From contig JAFGMO010000094.1 of assembly GCA_016927475.1 (NCBI GenBank), positions 1 to 61,441 of the forward strand: 61,441 nt of DNA, given 5' to 3'. The position numbers and the translations under genes are program-made. Every line of letters starts with the position of its first letter. The stretch's first letter is position 1. The notes beneath the pieces were generated by a model. The model did no database searches. It had not been told where the DNA came from and worked only from the letters and a program-made list of their open reading frames with translations. The DNA is from Candidatus Aminicenantota bacterium (GTDB lineage Bacteria; Acidobacteriota; Aminicenantia; Aminicenantales; Aminicenantaceae). Shown here in pieces: positions 18,794 to 29,374 of this stretch.

Positions 18794-21235
18794 ATGAGAG
18801 AGAACATGAGTACTTTTTTTGTAGAAATATATCCTCGCCCATGTAAAATTGCTTTTTTAATAAATCCTCATGATTGTCCATCCTTATTACTTGATTCAAT
18901 AATTGAATTTAATACCAGAACCTGGGGAGGCAGATATAATCCAATTATTCCGGTATCTAAGGGTGAAATTAATGAATCATATTGGGATCTGCTCAAATTT
19001 TCCGATCCTGATATTATCTATTGCTATTTAGGATTGAAGAGGTATCTAATAGAGAGAATTGATAAAGAAATATCCCCTTATTATTTGATAGATCACAAAC
19101 TATTTGGAGCCACTTCAAGCGATCATTACAAATATAATGTTACTTTACGGGGACAAATTCATTCAAAAAATCTTTATCCACATTTTAATGATATATTTAA
19201 GCAAATTGACCCTATCTCTAAACCGAAATTATTAATTTACAATGGCAGTAAAAGAGGAAAATATTACAGTTCAATATTGAGGAATTTTGGAGTGATTAAC
19301 GATGTCTCCTTGGAGAATCGGATTCCAGAAAAAATAGAAACGGTAAAAATAGACCAGAATCATAGAATAAACGAAATATTAAAAACTATTGCTAAATTTA
19401 GAGCATTAGTTACTCCTATTCAATTAGCTGAAGTAAATTCCTATTATTATGAACCAGAGTATAATTCCGACAATGATAATTTCCTTATTATTGTAGGTAA
19501 TAGCATTTGGGATTGGATATATTGTTGGAATAGGAGTATCGCTCTTCCTTACCATAGAAGAAAAGATATATCACAGCTTTGCATTCCATATTCATTTTTT
19601 GACTTAACAAATTTTAAAAGTAGTTTAAAAGAGTTTTTATCGCACCGCTTCTGGCCTTCAGGAACAAGTCCTGGAGTCGTTGATTTTGTGTCTTGTGAGA
19701 TTGAACATAGTAAGCTTGATTCAATTGCACGAACTATTCTAGATAGATCAAACTTTCGACATAGAACTAGAGAAATAGATACAAAGGAATTTCCTTCATT
19801 TATAGTTTACCCTAAGAGGCTGGATTTTATAGAAACCAAGAAACGACTTCAGTTATCTAGTAAACATGCCTTATTGCCTGCAACAAAACCAATCATTTTT
19901 GACAAATTGTCTGCAGATTCCACTTGGATGGTAGATTTAAAAATCGAATATAGACCAGAAAAATTTATGTATACAAATAAAAATTATTGGTGGAGATTGC
20001 CCAAGTTTTCTGGGATAACAAAACAATTTTATAAAAATAAACGTGGTAGAATAACAAATGAAGGGATGATCTCAATTGAGACACAGGAAAGTGTTCAAAA
20101 TCTTGAAATGAATATTCCTCAGGACAGCGATGTATTAATTCCATTAGTAACAGGATATAAAACATTATTTTTTAGCAATGATCTGAGAAACAAATATTAT
20201 AAAGAAATTCGGATTAAGACTGTTAAGAAGCAGATTCGATTTTCTGATAAGGGTGTATATGCTCGTGGTGTTATGAAATTATTTACAAATATTTTTTATC
20301 TTCACTCATTCGTGGAAAATAGATTTTGGAGAACAGTGATTCAAAATCTTTGTCACATAGGACCAGACAAAGAGGATAAATTTTTAAAGCCAATAATTAA
20401 TAGGATAAAAAAAATTGATAAAAGTACTTGGTAAAAGCTTAGCCAGAGATCAACTTCAGAACATAAATGGCTTGCAGATTTTCTCTTTAAAATCGCTAAA
20501 GAGTTACCTTCATTTCAGGATACAATTAATTTTGATGTTATGTTAGATTTGTTGTCGAGCGAAAGAAAAGATTTTAAGATTCAAAATAATATTACAAAAG
20601 GTTTTCCCAATGATAGAGGAACAAATAGAAAAGACTTGCTTGAGTCAATAAGTGAATTGATATCAGATGGAATTTTTATACAGGGAATCGAGATAAGATG
20701 TAATTATTGTGGCTCAAGATTTTTTTATAGCCTTGATGAAATAAAACAAAAAGTAGTTTGTAAAGGTTGCCAAACAATAAATTCCGTTGGAGCTGAGTCA
20801 AATTGGTCCTATAAATTAAATGACTTTTTGAGAAATGCCTTTGCTTTTCATGGAGTTTTTCCATTGGCATGGGTTCTTGGTGAATTGTTAAATAAATCTG
20901 AAGATTCATTCATTTTTATGCCATGTATTACTTTACACAAAGACTACAAAACAAGAAAGGCATATGCTGAATTGGACCTTACTTGCATATTTGACGGCCA
21001 GTTTTTAATCGGTGAAATACAAAGTCAGTCTAATAAATTCAGCGAGAAGGAAATTAATAAACTTGCAGATCTATCTTTTCCAATATCTCCACACAAAGTA
21101 TTGGTCAGTGCTTTCTGGGACAATGATTATCAGCTTAATAGTTGGAAAATGAAACTAGAAGCTAAACTTAAAAACTTAAATATTGAAGCTATTAAACCAG
21201 ATAAACAAATTTTTAAACCGGAATATTATATTTAG
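18794..21235 (+). pseudogene. Large zinc-ribbon/PD-(D/E)XK protein interrupted by one in-frame TAA
   Basis: Two open frames in the same phase, 18794-20434 and on to 21235, are separated only by TAA at 20432-20434; no frameshift and no other stop occurs between. Joined they would give about 813 residues. The N-terminal half (IAFLINPHDCPSLLLDSIIE, WGGRYNPIIPV, then DPDIIYCYLGL) is a family I recognise only as uncharacterised. The C-terminus has a zinc ribbon (CNYCG...CKGC) and a nuclease-like core, AELDLTCIFDGQFLIGEIQS, where Gln replaces the usual Lys of ExK. AAAGGGGGTG nine bases before the ATG at 18794 decides the start over the TTG at 18755. Could be a decayed gene, a sequencing error, or two proteins (internal ATG at 20540). 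Confidence 0.75.
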
Positions 21236-21260
21236 TCATTCTTGTCCATCAGTATCGAAA

Positions 21261-21989
21261 TCAATATTTCCATTCATCATGAGAAAGGGGAGACCGGTTT
21301 AATTCTTCGCGATAGAGTCGCCACTGTGGCATCATTTCGTCTATCAGGGCACGGAAACGGTCATTATGGTGGCGTTCAAGGAAGTGAATCATCTCGTGGA
21401 CCAGGATATACTCAAGGCATGAAAGAGGTTTTTTGGCGAGTTCAAGGTTAAGCCAAATACGTCGCGCCTCTCTGGTACAAGTACCCCAACGAGTTTTCAT
21501 CTTCTTGATTCGTACTTCTGCTACATCCACGCCCACTTTCTGCTCCCACTTTGACAAAAGCTTAGGGAGTTCTTCTCGCAGGCGGTGGCGATACCATCGG
21601 AGCAAAACTGCCTCTCGAAAATCACGATCTTTACCAGGCCGGATCCTCAGTTCTATGGTCGAGTTGTTTTTGATATGAACAGATGGAGGAACATCCAGCT
21701 CAATCACATCTAGAAGGTACCGCCGTCCCTGGTAGTAGTGGCTTTCGCCGCTAACCATCTCTCGTTTAGACTGCCGTACTTGCTTTTCGAATTCCTTTTT
21801 CTGTCGACGAATCCATCCCAAACGAGAAACCACCGCGAGACGCACCGCCTCATGATCAAGTCTCAGCGGTGCTGCCACACGTACTCGACCGTTTGGTGGA
21901 TATACGCCCACATGGAGATTCTTGATATTCTTGCGCACGATCTCCACCGGGATACCGCTTATCTTAATCTTATGCCTTTTAGTAGTCAT
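21261..21989 (-). CDS. YgjP-like zinc metallopeptidase (M48/DUF45)
   Basis: 242 residues with the zincin motif VHEMIHFLERHHNDRF (HExxH plus a downstream His) and the family features TRWGTCTREARRIWLNLEL and CLEYILVHE. Length is normal. It overlaps the end of hsdR by 11 bases and is the last gene of the restriction operon; such peptidases are frequently attached to type I systems. Its role there is unclear; control of the restriction subunit by proteolysis is one idea. Confidence 0.88.
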   Translation of the reverse strand: MTTKRHKIKISGIPVEIVRKNIKNLHVGVYPPNGRVRVAAPLRLDHEAVRLAVVSRLGWIRRQKKEFEKQVRQSKREMVSGESHYYQGRRYLLDVIELDVPPSVHIKNNSTIELRIRPGKDRDFREAVLLRWYRHRLREELPKLLSKWEQKVGVDVAEVRIKKMKTRWGTCTREARRIWLNLELAKKPLSCLEYILVHEMIHFLERHHNDRFRALIDEMMPQWRLYREELNRSPLSHDEWKY

Positions 21990-24900
21990 TCCGACTTTCT
22001 ATAATCTTGTATATTTCATCGACTAATTCGTCCGCATTTATTAACACTGACTTAATTGCGTTTCTTACCTCAATTCGCTTTGCTCGCATTCCGCGCCAAT
22101 CATCCTTTTTTACTGATAACACAGCTTCATCAATCTTTATAGCTGCAATTTCAGCAGGGCCACCCTTGCTCTCTTCAAGCATTCTACCCCCAGAAAGTTG
22201 CTCTTTGTTTACACGGCCTTTCAGATTTTCATACAAAGCCCGCTTGGCGGGACTGTTGATCTTAATTGGATATTGGCCGGATTGCCCGGGTTTGCTCGCT
22301 TTATTTGTCAATTCGACGATTTTGGCCAGATAAGCTTTGTATTCCAACGCCTCCTGTTTGCGCTGTAGAATAAGCGCATCGAGAAGCTCGGACATTTTCT
22401 CGTAATACTTTGGGTTTACCGGAGATTCATCAATAATCAGTTTTCGAACATTATTTTCTATTGTCTCGGCTACAGCTTCCTGGTTGTTGCGAATACCGCT
22501 GGGCAGTGACTCAACAGCATTTTCTCCTTGATCAACTATTAGCTGAATGAGCGTCATATCATCAAACGATGAAACGACTTGGCTTTCTTCAGCTCGAATA
22601 TAGGTGTCGAGCAAGTGCCGCATAGCAGGTTCATAGACCTTCATGTCCACATAGTCCGCACTAGCAAGCTTAACTTCTTCACGGACCTTCTCGTAATGGC
22701 TCACTTCCTTCTTGACCTCAGCCGCTTGGGCGTCGGAGTAGCCAACTTCGGCCATTTCGTTTGCCAAGTTTGCGTAGGCACGTATCAGAGCTGCAACCAT
22801 CTTGTAAAGAGCCACACGCTTCGGCTCGTTATCCTTCAACTGATCAACGTTACCGCTCTCGATGGCACAGAAATATCTGATATATGCCCTGGTATCTCTG
22901 GGCTTTTCTACCGGCTCGCACAGGGCTTTGACCGACTCTAACCGTTCTTCGAGTCGCTCTTTTTCTTTCTCGAGCCGACCCTTCAGCAATCCATCGACAT
23001 CAGCTACGTCATACCCATCAAAAGCCTCGCCCGTGTAGTCCTTTATTGATTTCTCTAAGGATTTGAATAGATCCTTGTAATCGATTACGTAACCATACTC
23101 CTTGTCCTCGCTATCGAGTCGGTTTACGCGGCATATCGCCTGGAACAAACCATGATCGTGCATCTGTTTGTCGATGTAGAGATAAGTCGCAGATGGGGCA
23201 TCGAACCCGGTAAGTAGCTTGTCCACGACGATGAGCAGCTTCATTTGTCCAGGCTCCTTTATGAAGCGCTTTTTTACCTCTTTTTCGAACTTATCAACCT
23301 TAGACATTGCTGTCTTTTCCGGTTCGTTAAAGTGAGCTGCGAGCATTTTCCGATAGACGTTATACTTTCGGAGCTTCTCGGTAAGCCCTTCACCGGTTTC
23401 CTCACCCTTTATCTCGCTTGTATTTGGTTTGTAAGAGGTGACTATTGCGCATTTGTCAGCGAGATCGGTGTTCTGGAACATCGAGAAAAAAAGGCAAGCC
23501 GAGTAGATACTACCGGACACCAATAGTGCGTTTCCGTACCCGCTCTTGAGCCGGTCGCGTGTCTCCATATCCAGCAGGATATCTGCTACGATCTTCTTCA
23601 AGCGATCCTGTGAACTGAGTACCTTTTTCAGTGTGCCCCAACGTTGCTTTAGTTGTGCTTTGGCCAGTTCTGAAAGACCTTTTGTCTTGATTTCGAACCA
23701 TTGGTCGATCTTCGCTTGCGAGGTTATTTTCTGGTCAATATCACGGGCTTCATATCTCAAGTCAAGAATTACGCCGTCACGAACACCCTCATCATATTTA
23801 TAGGTGTGGATATACGGTCCGAATACCTCAATGCTCTTTTGCTTGTCCTTCTTAAGCAGTGGCGTGCCTGTGAATCCGATCAACATCATACCAGGTAGTA
23901 GAGCCTTCATTGCTTCATGCAGCTTGCCTGAATGAGTGCGGTGGCATTCGTCGACAAATAAGAAGATGTCGCCCTTGGCCTTGAATCTCTTGGGCAGATT
24001 ATTCTTAATATCCTCGACATAGGCTTCTATGTCCTTGTCGCTGATCTCATCACTGGCCCCGAACTTATGAATGAGCGAGCATATCAGCCATTCTTCCTTG
24101 CCATTAAGCACTCGGACTAGGTCGGCACCATTCTTGGTGCGGTAGATATTTTCACTAACGCCGTTGAACACCTTTTCGATTTGTTCGTCTAGTTCCGTCC
24201 GGTCGGTTATGAGCAAGACACGGGCATCTTTAACGTGCTCTCGAATCCATTTGGCCAGCCAAACCATAGTCAAGCTTTTGCCACTGCCCTGCGTGTGCCA
24301 GATGATACCGCCTTCACGCTTAAGAATATGTTGTTGGGCCGCACGGACACCGAAGTACTGGTTGTGGCGACAGATCTTCTTTATTCCTGCGTCGAAGACA
24401 ATAAAGTCGTGAACAATCTCCAGCAGTCGATCCTCCCGGAATATCCAGTTTAGCTGGCAATCTAGTTTCGTGATGTCCGAATCATTCCATGGGGCCAGAA
24501 ATTTAGTGTCATTTAGCGACTTAGGAATCCAATCGGCCACTTGCTCTTTCCATTCCAGATAATGCTTTTCGGGCGTTTCAATTACGCCATATCGTAGTCC
24601 TTCACTGTCATTGCCTGCCATCACGAGCTGAACTGTCGTATAGAAGGGCCTTATGAACTCTTTTTTTTGGCTGTCAAGGTTCTGCCTTATGCCTTCGGTG
24701 ACTGAAACTGTCGAACGTTTTAGTTCCAACACCCCTATCGCAATACCATTGACATAAAACACAATATCCGGTCGCTTGGCATGCTCACCTGCAATCGTTA
24801 CTTCCTCGGCGATAGCAAAGTCGTTATTGTTTGGGTCTATCCAGTCTATCAACCAAACGGTGATATACTGCTCTCCTACATCGGGCTTAACCTTCACCCC

Positions 24901-25173
24901 ATAGCGTAGCAGGCTATAGACCTCGCGATTTGCGTCATAAAGCGTTTTGCTGTCTCCCAGTCCAGCGGCCTTGTCTAGTTCGTGCAAGACCTTGTTGATT
25001 ATCTTTTCGCTATGACCTTGCCGCTTTAGCCAGTTATCTAGAAGGTCTTCCTCGATATTGCTGTTGTCAAGGCGATCCTTCCAAAGACCGAGATACTTGT
25101 AATTCAGCTTATTCTTGAAGAACTGAATCACTCGTTTCTGTGTTTTAATTTCCCGCTGTCCGACGGTACTCAA
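21979..25173 (-). CDS. hsdR: Type I restriction enzyme, HsdR subunit
   Basis: 1064 residues, DNA-translocating and cleaving subunit. N-terminal nuclease core RPDIVFYVNGIAIGVLELKR; motor with Walker A HTQGSGKSLTMVWLA, Walker B FLFVDECHRTHSG, GFTGTPLL and the later motif FQAICRVNRLD; helical C-terminal region for HsdM contact. It starts four bases inside the end of hsdS. Complete by length and motifs, so cleavage activity is expected. Confidence 0.95.
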   Translation of the reverse strand: MSTVGQREIKTQKRVIQFFKNKLNYKYLGLWKDRLDNSNIEEDLLDNWLKRQGHSEKIINKVLHELDKAAGLGDSKTLYDANREVYSLLRYGVKVKPDVGEQYITVWLIDWIDPNNNDFAIAEEVTIAGEHAKRPDIVFYVNGIAIGVLELKRSTVSVTEGIRQNLDSQKKEFIRPFYTTVQLVMAGNDSEGLRYGVIETPEKHYLEWKEQVADWIPKSLNDTKFLAPWNDSDITKLDCQLNWIFREDRLLEIVHDFIVFDAGIKKICRHNQYFGVRAAQQHILKREGGIIWHTQGSGKSLTMVWLAKWIREHVKDARVLLITDRTELDEQIEKVFNGVSENIYRTKNGADLVRVLNGKEEWLICSLIHKFGASDEISDKDIEAYVEDIKNNLPKRFKAKGDIFLFVDECHRTHSGKLHEAMKALLPGMMLIGFTGTPLLKKDKQKSIEVFGPYIHTYKYDEGVRDGVILDLRYEARDIDQKITSQAKIDQWFEIKTKGLSELAKAQLKQRWGTLKKVLSSQDRLKKIVADILLDMETRDRLKSGYGNALLVSGSIYSACLFFSMFQNTDLADKCAIVTSYKPNTSEIKGEETGEGLTEKLRKYNVYRKMLAAHFNEPEKTAMSKVDKFEKEVKKRFIKEPGQMKLLIVVDKLLTGFDAPSATYLYIDKQMHDHGLFQAICRVNRLDSEDKEYGYVIDYKDLFKSLEKSIKDYTGEAFDGYDVADVDGLLKGRLEKEKERLEERLESVKALCEPVEKPRDTRAYIRYFCAIESGNVDQLKDNEPKRVALYKMVAALIRAYANLANEMAEVGYSDAQAAEVKKEVSHYEKVREEVKLASADYVDMKVYEPAMRHLLDTYIRAEESQVVSSFDDMTLIQLIVDQGENAVESLPSGIRNNQEAVAETIENNVRKLIIDESPVNPKYYEKMSELLDALILQRKQEALEYKAYLAKIVELTNKASKPGQSGQYPIKINSPAKRALYENLKGRVNKEQLSGGRMLEESKGGPAEIAAIKIDEAVLSVKKDDWRGMRAKRIEVRNAIKSVLINADELVDEIYKIIESRNDY

Positions 25174-26492
25174 TCAGCAGCCTCCCTTTTAATCAGCCGA
25201 ACCCGGCCAGTGAGAAGTTGTTGCATCATGCCTTGTTTAATTTGCTTGGTTTTGTCTAGGCGGAACTCTAGGGCTTTGATTTCGGCGTCCAATTCGGAGA
25301 GGATGGTGACGACGGCGGTTTGTTCTTCTAAGGTTGGTGGTGCCAGGAAATCGAAGCCAATAAAGTCTTTCTGATATAGGTGTGTAATAGTTGAGCCTGC
25401 TTGGAGTTTATTTAAAAAATGCATAAACACTTGAGACATCAATAAATAAAAAAGGTACTTTGGATTATATGCATTATCCAGGGGTCTAATAACAAATACG
25501 CCACTATTTAATGTTGCCGGGAATGGCAACTTGTTAATGTAAGCTGACTTGCCGATCGTCCCGTCTTTTGTCAACAATATATCCCCTAGGCTCAGTTGTA
25601 TGTATTTGTCTTGATCATAACGATGTTTTGTAACGAAGTCACAGGTTTCCCATGATATTTCTCCATTAATAAAATCTGTACCCGTTACTAGATAGTAGTT
25701 GCCGGTTCTTAAATACTCTTCAGTCGTTAGGCCTTGCCATCCGATTCTGGCTTTTAATAAAGATTGCTTGCCTATGTTAAGCGATATCCAGTCACCCTCA
25801 AATCCCGGCAGGCGGGTTTTTCCGGTGAGGAGTTGTTGCATAGTGGCCCGCTTGACGTTTCGTTTTTTGATGATCAGCTTATCCAATGCCTCGATCAATC
25901 TATCCACATCAGACAACGCCTCGGCGATGGCATGTTGTTCATCAAGTCCAGGAAGCTGTATCAAAATGTTTGCTAAATCTTGTTTGCTTATCTCTAAAAA
26001 AGTCGATCCGTTCGCTCTCTCGATAAACTTTGGTTTAAGAAATAATATAAGGTAATACAAAAACTCATTCAGAACATCAGATTTACATACAAGAGATTTG
26101 AATCCCTGATTCGTACATATATTCGTCTTTGTGATTTTTAATTCACCTATTGTAGCACGGCTACACAGTAGCAAAGTCCCTGGTGGAAGTAGATTAGCAC
26201 TGCACGATGAGAGTCCAATCTTAGTAATATATTTTTTCGTTGCCTCAAGATATTTTCCCTTGGTGGCGGTTATATCGGTAGGCGTACACCAAGGAATTGT
26301 TCCATTCCAGAATTTAGAAACTTGTGTGTTTGGGGTGGATCCATTCCTGATTTCTGCTATCTGTCCGAGTTTAATGAGATCCCAGTCTTTTGGAATGATG
26401 CCAATTTCTGACATTTTGTATGCAAAAGGCACAGACATTGGTTCGACTGTGCAAGGAACCGATGACTGTCTGATTTTCATGTTCATCTCCAT
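25170..26492 (-). CDS. hsdS: Type I restriction enzyme, specificity subunit HsdS
   Basis: 440 residues with two target recognition domains separated by helical conserved regions. Each half ends in the repeat-like segment for HsdM binding (TMQQLLTGKTRLPGF and GMMQQLLTGRVRLI). First recognition domain about 28-180, second about 240-390. The bipartite target sequence cannot be read from this. The start at 26492 overlaps hsdM by ten bases; an internal ATG a few codons later (MKIRQSS) is an alternative. Confidence 0.94.
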   Translation of the reverse strand: MEMNMKIRQSSVPCTVEPMSVPFAYKMSEIGIIPKDWDLIKLGQIAEIRNGSTPNTQVSKFWNGTIPWCTPTDITATKGKYLEATKKYITKIGLSSCSANLLPPGTLLLCSRATIGELKITKTNICTNQGFKSLVCKSDVLNEFLYYLILFLKPKFIERANGSTFLEISKQDLANILIQLPGLDEQHAIAEALSDVDRLIEALDKLIIKKRNVKRATMQQLLTGKTRLPGFEGDWISLNIGKQSLLKARIGWQGLTTEEYLRTGNYYLVTGTDFINGEISWETCDFVTKHRYDQDKYIQLSLGDILLTKDGTIGKSAYINKLPFPATLNSGVFVIRPLDNAYNPKYLFYLLMSQVFMHFLNKLQAGSTITHLYQKDFIGFDFLAPPTLEEQTAVVTILSELDAEIKALEFRLDKTKQIKQGMMQQLLTGRVRLIKREAAD

Positions 26493-29029
26493 GTCAGACC
26501 CATCTTCTTGAGGTGGGCTGTTACCTTCTCATTCAACTTGGCCATTTCACGTTCAAGCATCGGTAATGGCTGATTGTATCGTTCATAGAGTTCCCTCACG
26601 CGGCCTGCGAGTCGCTGGGCAACGTCGTTAACCTCACCTTTGATACTCGACTTGATCGATGTGAACCATTTGTCGTCTACTACCAAGGCCTTGATTTCTT
26701 CTTCGCTGAGATTAGGATATTTAGCGAACACCTGATCATGAAGCTTCTTGATCGCCTCTTTGTAAGCTTTCTTTGCGGTAGATGCCTGATCGGTGAGCTG
26801 CAGGTACTCGTAGAAGATGTCAAGTTCCGCGAAGAGGCCGTCTTCGTCCGTCATTCCTGTCTGCCAGTCGTCTGAGCCAAAGGTAGTCTTATTGACTTTG
26901 TTGGCTTGTTTGTGCTGTTGCGTATTCTTATCGTAGGAATCCAGAATGATTTGTTTGAGTTCCATAACCCGATGCAGGACATAGCCCTTAGTGATGCCGC
27001 TCATGCCTTCCAGTCCGCTTAGGGCCCCTTCATCACCAGCGTGTTCTTCCTCGAATTCCTCTTTGCACTCGGTGGCTTTGTTGATCTCAGTTTCTAAGCG
27101 GTTTACCTTGGCCTGCTTATCCGCAAAGTAGCGATTAATGATCAGTCTCGGCGGGAGGAGATCCATTTTGTACTTCTTCCTGCCGATGGTCATATCCGGC
27201 GTCTCCTTGATCTTCCAAGTCTTGTCTTCAATAACGGCGCGGGGTTGAGCGGCGTCTTTCCACCCATTGGCTGTGATTAGGTAGATATCATCTTGCATCT
27301 CATCGTTCCAGTAGTCCATAAGCCGCTGATAAACATTGTACCGACTAAGCAGAGGCACGTCGGTGAAACGGTTCAGCAAATCCTCAGAAAGAGTATGGAT
27401 GATCTTTTTAGGAAGGTTGTCGGCCTTCAGATTCTTGAGCATAGGCTCATGTATAGCACGCCATTTCTGGAAGAATTCATCTATCTTGCCGGTGAAAGCT
27501 TTAAAATCAGCATGGTCCAAGATAAAGGAATTAACTTGCTGCGAATTTATTTTGAGTTCATAATATCCGGGTCGGCTGTAGGCTTGAAACAATCCATCAC
27601 GCAGGAACGGAAACGCCGACCAGTATGGGTTTAGATCATCGACATCACGTTCAGGAATGCCTCCATTAAGATGGGCATTGAGATCGTGTAGATCCTCCGG
27701 TTGTGATGAGTCGATGTATCGCGGTAAGTTGAGGTTATAATCATTAGATTCGCTGGCGATTTCGCTGATTGGTACAATGCGCGAATAGCGTTCGATTGCT
27801 CGTTGATGATTAAATACATCTACGATCTTGTGAATGTCCTGGGATCGTAGACGGTTTTTGTTGCCGTCTTTTATGAAACCCTTGGAAGCGTCGATCATGA
27901 AGATACCAGTACGGCTATGTGGGTATTCTTTGTCGAGGACAATGATGCATGCCGGAATGCCAGTGCCGTAGAAGAGGTTCGGCGGCAAACCGATGATGCC
28001 TTTGATTAGACCGCGTTGGATGAGATTGCGGCGAATGTCGGCTTCCTTGTTGCCTCGAAAGAGGACGCCATGCGGCAAGATGATCGCACCTTTTCCCTTG
28101 CTTTTTAGCGATTTAATCAAGTGAAGGAGAAATGCGTAATCACCGTTTTTTGCAGGTGGTATACCGTACTCGAATCTATTGAACTCGTCGTGAGTGGGGC
28201 TTAACCCATTTGTCCAAGATTTTGTGGAGAATGGTGGATTGGCGACGGCGAAATCAAAAGTTTTTAGCGACCCATCAGGATTTTTGAAATACGGTGTTGC
28301 TAGCGTATTCCCTTTCCAGAGATAAGCGGTCGGATGGCCATGAAGGATCATGTTCATCCTTGCCAATGCCCAGTTTGTATTTTCTTTTTCCTGACCATAG
28401 ATCGTGATACCGCGTGGAGCTTCATCAGCTGCCTTGATAAGAAGCGATCCAGAGCCGCACGTTGGATCATAGATGGATTGATCCTGCCTTGTATCTTGGC
28501 CGATACCTACTACCTTGGCCATGATGCGGGATACTTCGGCAGGCGTGTAAAATTGTCCTTTGCTCTTGCCAGACTCTGTTGCGAAATGGCGCATTAGGTA
28601 TTCATAGGCATCACCAAGCAGATCATCGCCCTCAGCACGATTGGTCCGAAAATCGAGTCCATCGAAGATTGCTACCAGTTTGGAGAGACGGTCTTGCATT
28701 TCCTTGCCGCGGCCAAGCTTATCTTCATTGTTGAAATCCGCCGCATTCATGACATTTTTTAGGTCATTGGCCTCAGCAAACTTGCTAATGATCTTGTTTA
28801 TTTTGTCACCGATTTCCTTATCACCCTTAAGAGCAACCATGTCGGCGAAACCGCCACCTTCTGGAACTTCAATGACACTTTCTTTCTTTCCGGAATACTT
28901 GTCGGATACATACTTCATAAATAGTAGTGTGAGGACATAATCCTTATACTGCGAAGCATCCATACCACCACGTAATTCATCGCAGCTTTGCCAAAGCGAG
29001 CTGTATAACTGAGATTTTTTCAGGGCCAT
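26483..29029 (-). CDS. hsdM: Type I restriction enzyme, N6-adenine methyltransferase HsdM
   Basis: 848 residues. N-terminal helical domain, then the SAM motif DPTCGSGSLL and catalytic NPPF in FAVANPPFSTKSW, preceded by the GQFYTPAEVSRIMAK helix. It continues for about 350 residues beyond the usual 500-residue HsdM, ending in a charged coiled-coil-like region (LEREMAKLNEKVTAHL). Long HsdM proteins of this kind are known. The ATG at 29029 has AAGGA six bases upstream. A TATAAT lies at 29093-29088 on the minus strand. First gene of hsdM-hsdS-hsdR-peptidase. Confidence 0.95.
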   Translation of the reverse strand: MALKKSQLYSSLWQSCDELRGGMDASQYKDYVLTLLFMKYVSDKYSGKKESVIEVPEGGGFADMVALKGDKEIGDKINKIISKFAEANDLKNVMNAADFNNEDKLGRGKEMQDRLSKLVAIFDGLDFRTNRAEGDDLLGDAYEYLMRHFATESGKSKGQFYTPAEVSRIMAKVVGIGQDTRQDQSIYDPTCGSGSLLIKAADEAPRGITIYGQEKENTNWALARMNMILHGHPTAYLWKGNTLATPYFKNPDGSLKTFDFAVANPPFSTKSWTNGLSPTHDEFNRFEYGIPPAKNGDYAFLLHLIKSLKSKGKGAIILPHGVLFRGNKEADIRRNLIQRGLIKGIIGLPPNLFYGTGIPACIIVLDKEYPHSRTGIFMIDASKGFIKDGNKNRLRSQDIHKIVDVFNHQRAIERYSRIVPISEIASESNDYNLNLPRYIDSSQPEDLHDLNAHLNGGIPERDVDDLNPYWSAFPFLRDGLFQAYSRPGYYELKINSQQVNSFILDHADFKAFTGKIDEFFQKWRAIHEPMLKNLKADNLPKKIIHTLSEDLLNRFTDVPLLSRYNVYQRLMDYWNDEMQDDIYLITANGWKDAAQPRAVIEDKTWKIKETPDMTIGRKKYKMDLLPPRLIINRYFADKQAKVNRLETEINKATECKEEFEEEHAGDEGALSGLEGMSGITKGYVLHRVMELKQIILDSYDKNTQQHKQANKVNKTTFGSDDWQTGMTDEDGLFAELDIFYEYLQLTDQASTAKKAYKEAIKKLHDQVFAKYPNLSEEEIKALVVDDKWFTSIKSSIKGEVNDVAQRLAGRVRELYERYNQPLPMLEREMAKLNEKVTAHLKKMGLTWR

Positions 29030-29129
29030 TGCTTGTCCTTCATTGTTTCGAGATTAAGCGAAATTTTCCTTTTGAGGCATTAGCATTATTATACCGCAAG
29101 TTGTATATGATACAAATATTCAAAATTCA

Positions 29130-29236
29130 ACGTCATATACTATGAGATATCATCGAATAGCCCCACATAATTGCATTAAAATATTGTAGTCATATATATC
29201 TTATTTCAAGTCGTATATTCGATGATCCTATTGTCT
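29130..29236. repeat. Dispersed 107-bp element, copy A
   Basis: Begins AACGTCATATAC and ends near AAGTCGTATATTCGATGATC; the two related ends start 78 bases apart (29132 and 29210) in direct orientation, and the middle has CCCCACATAATTGCAT. Related copies are at 31837 and 42288. It lies about 100-200 bases upstream of hsdM. Outside it, 29030-29374 shows only the hsdM promoter region and AT-rich DNA. Confidence 0.7.
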
Positions 29237-29374
29237 CTTACAATATTTCATCTTTTTTTCTTTCAAGGTTCCTAAATTTTAATCTCATTTTTTAATATAA
29301 CTAAATTTGCTGCAATCGCAAAAATCTATTGGCTAAAAGCAACAGGTTATATATAAACCGTACTATAATGATCT

